Source: an uncultured Bacteroidota bacterium (GTDB lineage Bacteria > Bacteroidota > Bacteroidia > Bacteroidales > P3). Taken from it: a stretch of DNA of 64,000 bases. The stretch is from positions 1 through 64,000 of the forward strand of contig CACYIK010000005.1 in the NCBI GenBank assembly GCA_902774395.1, read 5' to 3'. Position 1 is the stretch's first letter. Each line of letters opens with the position of its first letter. The position numbers and the translations under genes are program-made. Below, piece after piece: positions 59,895 through 64,000 of this stretch. The notes under the pieces are model-generated. The model saw only the letters and a list, made by a program, of their open reading frames with translations. It was not told where the DNA came from and ran no database searches.

Positions 59895-60010
59895 TTACGA
59901 ACCGAGTCGGCTCAGGGGCGGGTAAGTTGTATGGCCGATACGCCCGGCGCTCAAATCCTAACAGTCCAGGGTTTACCAATACTCTAGGAGGACTTACCGC
60001 GATGCAGGAT
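59895..60010 (+). ncRNA. Candidate 6S RNA (ssrS-like)
   Basis: The non-coding gap between zapA and rny can fold back on itself: GGTAAGT (near 59917) pairs with ACTTACC (near 59993), GTATGG with CCAATAC (one bulge), separated by unpaired purine-rich sequence on the 3' side. The long hairpin with an internal bubble and the zapA context fit 6S RNA, which sequesters RNA polymerase. The ends and the homology were not verified. Confidence 0.45.
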
Positions 60011-60073
60011 TTTTTATACTGACCGTCGTCTTTTCTTCTCGACCACCGTTCCCACAAAAAACAAAATCACATT

Positions 60074-61615
<1,542 letters not shown>

Positions 61616-61618
61616 TGG

Positions 61619-61647
61619 CCAACGGTTAATGGTTAAAGGTTAAAGAC
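61619..61647 (+). repeat. Spacer repeat, ACGGTTAATGGTTAAAG family
   Basis: GGTTAATGGTTAAAGGTTAA between rny and lgt. A copy at 49333-49345 carries the start codon of the FecCD permease; similar words occur at 2211-2240 and 63980-64000. Confidence 0.8.
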
Positions 61648-61648
61648 A

Positions 61649-62536
61649 ATGTTAACATTAGCCATACATTGGAATGTGGACCCGGTGATGTTCAACATCG
61701 GGTCCTTCTCCCTTCGCTACTACTCGCTGGGATTCCTTTTTGCCTTCGTGTTGGGCTACCTCATCGTCGCGCGCATGTTCAAGCGCGAGCAGGTGAATGC
61801 CAACTACCTCGACAGCCTGGTCATCTACATGTTCCTCGCCACCCTCATCGGTGCCCGCCTGGGACACTGCCTCTTCTACGAGCCTGACTACTTCCTCTCC
61901 CCCGACCATTGGTTTGAGATCATCTGGCCTTTCCGCCACGGCCACTTCACGGGCTTCCAGGGCCTCGCCAGCCACGGTGCCGCCATCGGCATCCTCGCGG
62001 CCCTGTGGCTCTACTGGCGCAAGTATGGCATGAACATCTGGTGGATCCTCGACCGTCTGGTCATCGTCGTCGCTCTCGGCGGCGCCTTCATCCGCCTGGG
62101 CAACCTCATGAACAGCGAGATCTACGGCGGCGTCACCGACCTGCCGTGGGGCTTCGTCTTCGAACGTGCCCAGCACGACCCCGACATGGCCGCCACCTGG
62201 ATGCTCCCCAAGCACCCCACACAGCTCTACGAGAGCCTCAGCTATTTCGCCATCTTCGGCGTCAGCCTGTGGTACTACCTCCGCAAGAAGGGCGCCATCA
62301 AGAGCGGTGCCATCTTCGGCTGGTGGCTCGTGGCCCTCTTCGGCGTGCGCTTCCTCATCGAGTTCGTCAAGAACGACCAGGTAGACTTCGAGGCCGGCAT
62401 GGCCCTCAACATGGGACAGCTCCTCAGCCTCCCCTTCATCCTCGGCGGCCTGGCCATCGCCTGGCTCTCGCACAAGGAAAAACTCCCCCAGGGCCCCTTC
62501 CCGAAAGGAGAAAAAGTTAAAACAAAAAAGAAATAA
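61649..62536 (+). CDS. lgt: Prolipoprotein diacylglyceryl transferase
   Basis: Transfers diacylglycerol to the lipobox Cys of prolipoproteins in the inner membrane; it would serve the many lipoproteins of this window. Seven-helix layout with YYSLGFLFAFVLGY, GLASHGAAIGI (conserved His), GGAFIRLGNLMNSEIYG and FGVRFLIEFVK. The length is 295 residues. Confidence 0.95.
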   Translation: MLTLAIHWNVDPVMFNIGSFSLRYYSLGFLFAFVLGYLIVARMFKREQVNANYLDSLVIYMFLATLIGARLGHCLFYEPDYFLSPDHWFEIIWPFRHGHFTGFQGLASHGAAIGILAALWLYWRKYGMNIWWILDRLVIVVALGGAFIRLGNLMNSEIYGGVTDLPWGFVFERAQHDPDMAATWMLPKHPTQLYESLSYFAIFGVSLWYYLRKKGAIKSGAIFGWWLVALFGVRFLIEFVKNDQVDFEAGMALNMGQLLSLPFILGGLAIAWLSHKEKLPQGPFPKGEKVKTKKK

Positions 62537-62546
62537 CCCCAAAGTC

Positions 62547-62591
62547 CCTAAGGACCTTAAAGACCTTAAGGACCCTAAAGACCCTAAAGAA
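62547..62591 (+). repeat. Five 9-bp units (CCCTAAGGA/CCTTAAAGA) before gpmA
   Basis: Same family as in trmD and before dut. Fills the lgt-gpmA spacer and ends 4 bp before the gpmA ATG. Confidence 0.9.
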
Positions 62592-62594
62592 CAA

Positions 62595-63341
62595 ATGAAA
62601 ACCCTTATCTTAGTCCGTCACGGCGAAAGCGCCTGGAATAAACTCAACCTCTTTACCGGCTGGACCGATGTCGACCTCACCGAGGCCGGCGTCAAGGAAG
62701 CCTATGAGGCCGGCAAGCTCCTCAAAGCCGAGGGCTACCGCCCCGAGCTCTGCTTCACCTCCTACCTCAAACGTGCCGTCAAGACCCTCAACGAGATTCT
62801 CGACGCCATGGACATGGACTGGCTGCCCGTGCAGAAAAGCTGGCGCCTCAACGAGAAGAGCTATGGCGCCATCCAGGGCCTCAACAAGGCCGAGACCGCC
62901 GAGAAATACGGCGACGAGCAGGTGCTCCTCTGGCGCCGCTCCTTCGACGTGCAGCCCCCTGCACTCGACCTCCACGATGAGCGTAGTCCCCGCATGGATC
63001 CCCGCTACAACGAGATCCCCGACAACCTCATCCCCCTCACCGAAGCCCTGAAGGACACCATCGAGCGCCTCATGCCCTACTACCGTGGCACCATCCTCCC
63101 CGCCTTCGAGAACCGCAACACCCTCATGGTCGTTGCCCACGGCAACTCGCTGCGCGGCATCGTCAAGGAGCTCAAAGGCATGACCAACGAGGAGATCATC
63201 AAGTTCAACCTCCCCACGGCAGTGCCCTATGTCTTCAAGTTCGACGACCAGATGAAGCTCCTCTCCGACGAGTTCCTCGGCGACCCCGAAGTCATCGCCG
63301 CCAAGATGCAGAGCGTCGCCAATCAGGCCAAGAAAAAGTGA
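62595..63341 (+). CDS. gpmA: 2,3-bisphosphoglycerate-dependent phosphoglycerate mutase
   Basis: Glycolytic interconversion of 3- and 2-phosphoglycerate via a phospho-His. Features: ILVRHGESAWNKLNLFTGWTDVDLTEAG (catalytic His), SYLKRAVKTL, SYGAIQGLNKAETAEKYG, WRRSFDVQPP and VAHGNSLRGIVK. At 248 residues it has family length. Confidence 0.96.
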   Translation: MKTLILVRHGESAWNKLNLFTGWTDVDLTEAGVKEAYEAGKLLKAEGYRPELCFTSYLKRAVKTLNEILDAMDMDWLPVQKSWRLNEKSYGAIQGLNKAETAEKYGDEQVLLWRRSFDVQPPALDLHDERSPRMDPRYNEIPDNLIPLTEALKDTIERLMPYYRGTILPAFENRNTLMVVAHGNSLRGIVKELKGMTNEEIIKFNLPTAVPYVFKFDDQMKLLSDEFLGDPEVIAAKMQSVANQAKKK

Positions 63342-63375
63342 GAATTGAAACATGCCGGAGGCATGTACTCTCAAT

Positions 63376-63399
63376 AACCCCGCACGGAAGTGTGGGGTT
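63376..63399 (+). terminator. Rho-independent terminator of gpmA
   Basis: 10-bp stem AACCCCGCAC/GTGTGGGGTT with a GGAA tetraloop and a T-run. Confidence 0.9.
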
Positions 63400-63420
63400 T
63401 TTCTATCTCGCGGACATCCC

Positions 63421-63480
63421 ATGCGTCTCGGAGAGACGCGCTCTGCTGACTGGTTAAGAGCGCGTCTCTCCGAGACGCAT
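63421..63480. repeat. Perfect 24-bp inverted repeat (REP-like)
   Basis: ATGCGTCTCGGAGAGACGCG... (63421-63444) is exactly complementary to 63457-63480 with a 12-nt loop. It is the strongest hairpin in the window and is not followed by a T-run. Confidence 0.9.
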
Positions 63481-63500
63481 ATCAGGGGTGTCGTTGGTCT

Positions 63501-63549
63501 ACCCCAGACTGCCGTCTGGGGTTACTGAGAGAGCCTGCCTCCGGCAGGC
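63501..63549. repeat. Two further GC-rich hairpins
   Basis: ACCCCAGAC-TGCC-GTCTGGGGT (63501-63522) and GCCTGCC-TCC-GGCAGGC (63533-63549). With the preceding 24-bp repeat they form a cluster like bacterial interspersed palindromic elements. Confidence 0.85.
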
Positions 63550-63691
63550 GACCCCCTAAAAACGCTCAAATCTGCTCTCGAAACACGAAGAAACTGATAA
63601 ACAGATGACGGTTGTCTATAAAAAAAATACCGCACAACTCGCTGATTTTTAATTATCGTTTTCCGTTTTTTAATTCTCAATTCAAAATTTT

Positions 63692-63722
63692 TTTGTCAGT
63701 TCAAAAAATGTTCGTAATTTTG
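63692..63722 (+). promoter_or_regulatory. Promoter with -33 TTTG and -7 TAATTTTG
   Basis: TTTG at 63692-63695, a 19-bp spacer and TAATTTTG at 63715-63722, upstream of tRNA-Ser. Confidence 0.8.
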
Positions 63723-63774
63723 CACCGCTTTTCGAGAGAGAAAAAGCGGTGCTTTTTAGTCTAACGAAACACAC

Positions 63775-63865
63775 GGAGAGGTGGGTGAGTGGCTGAAACC
63801 AACAGTTTGCTAAACTGTCGTACTCGATTAGGGTACCGGGGGTTCGAATCCCCCCTTCTCCGCCA
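63775..63865 (+). tRNA. tRNA-Ser (GCU), CCA encoded
   Basis: Class II tRNA with a long variable arm. Acceptor GGAGAGG/CTTCTCC, anticodon GCT in the loop TTTGCTAA, discriminator G and encoded CCA. Confidence 0.95.
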
Positions 63866-63868
63866 AGA

Positions 63869-63890
63869 GACGCCCCGAAAGGCGTCTTTT
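63869..63890 (+). terminator. Rho-independent terminator between the tRNA genes
   Basis: Stem GACGCC/GGCGTC with loop CCGAAA and a T-run. Lies between tRNA-Ser and tRNA-Pro, so the Pro gene may depend on read-through or its own promoter. Confidence 0.85.
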
Positions 63891-63897
63891 TTGTTCC

Positions 63898-63972
63898 CGG
63901 GGCATAGCGAAGCCCGGTTATCGCGCCTGCTTTGGGAGCAGGAGACCCCCAGTTCGAATCTGGGTGCCCCGA
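63898..63972 (+). tRNA. tRNA-Pro (UGG)
   Basis: Acceptor CGGGGCA/TGCCCCG, anticodon TGG in loop TTTGGGA, discriminator A. The 3' CCA is not encoded (ACAAG follows), unlike the tRNA-Ser next to it. Confidence 0.92.
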
Positions 63973-64000
63973 CAAGAGAATGGTTATAGGTTAAGGGTTA

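Larger units (their letters stand above)
63342..63774. other. Interval with terminator, REP-like hairpins and tRNA promoter
   Basis: The 433-bp gap holds a terminator (63376-63399), three GC-rich hairpins (63421-63549) and the tRNA-Ser promoter (63715-63722). No protein gene is supported. Confidence 0.8.

Noticed and set aside
63682..63975. Small minus-strand open frame (GGIRTPGTL type)
   Set aside because: Runs antisense across the two tRNA genes; peptides of this kind are well-known artefacts of tRNA regions.

Overview
The window looks like a chromosomal segment of a Bacteroidales bacterium, probably an uncultured gut or rumen lineage. The grounds are: many Bacteroidetes -7 promoter boxes (TAnnTTTG), serine palmitoyltransferase for sphingolipids, DUF4290, DUF6266 and DUF4175 proteins, type IX secretion C-terminal sorting-like domains (type A and type B), a MurA with Asp at the usual Cys position, and a BspA-like leucine-rich surface protein. 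Genus cannot be assigned from the sequence alone.

Layout. 1-2880: the tail of an IS3-type transposase, opposed short repeat arrays, a DUF6266 gene carrying an in-frame minisatellite and running antisense through a small 6-TM transporter gene, then about 500 bp of G-rich minisatellite. 2880-25830: mostly minus-strand genes: rsmA, a TPR protein, two tRNA-Lys, a second DUF6266 gene, mnmG, ybeY, an anti-sigma-type ATPase and a large DUF4175 protein. Next come two operons led by sigma factors that carry a C-terminal membrane segment plus a sorting-domain-like exterior domain, a BspA-like gene, a GNAT/serine palmitoyltransferase pair and rpiB-deoC. 25833-26373: a 540-bp AT-rich, gene-free region with many TTNTCAACA-like boxes, at which gene orientation flips. 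26374-63341: mostly plus-strand housekeeping genes: nadA, a REP-type transposase, a prolyl-tRNA editing protein, an rluA-type gene, murA, purB, an MsbA-type ABC exporter, nadK, efp, ribBA (minus), dapB, an iron/B12-type ABC importer, an NlpC/P60-CapA fusion, an M23 peptidase, trmD, clpP, dut, namZ, manA, zapA, a candidate 6S RNA, rny, lgt and gpmA. 63342-64000: strong hairpins, then tRNA-Ser(GCU) and tRNA-Pro(UGG).

Three themes stand out. First, two membrane-tethered sigma factor operons and the BspA-like gene share an exactly spaced 34-nt bipartite promoter-like motif, which suggests a self-contained surface-protein regulon. Second, the divergent gene order, the DnaA-box-like cluster, a perfect parS palindrome with degenerate relatives, and a polarised KOPS-like 9-mer (AGGGTAGGG) suggest the window spans or lies close to the replication origin. 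Third, at least seven families of short tandem repeats fill the spacers between genes. They invade coding sequence in frame (DUF6266, deoC, trmD, namZ, the BspA-like gene) and in several cases supply the start codon of the next gene.
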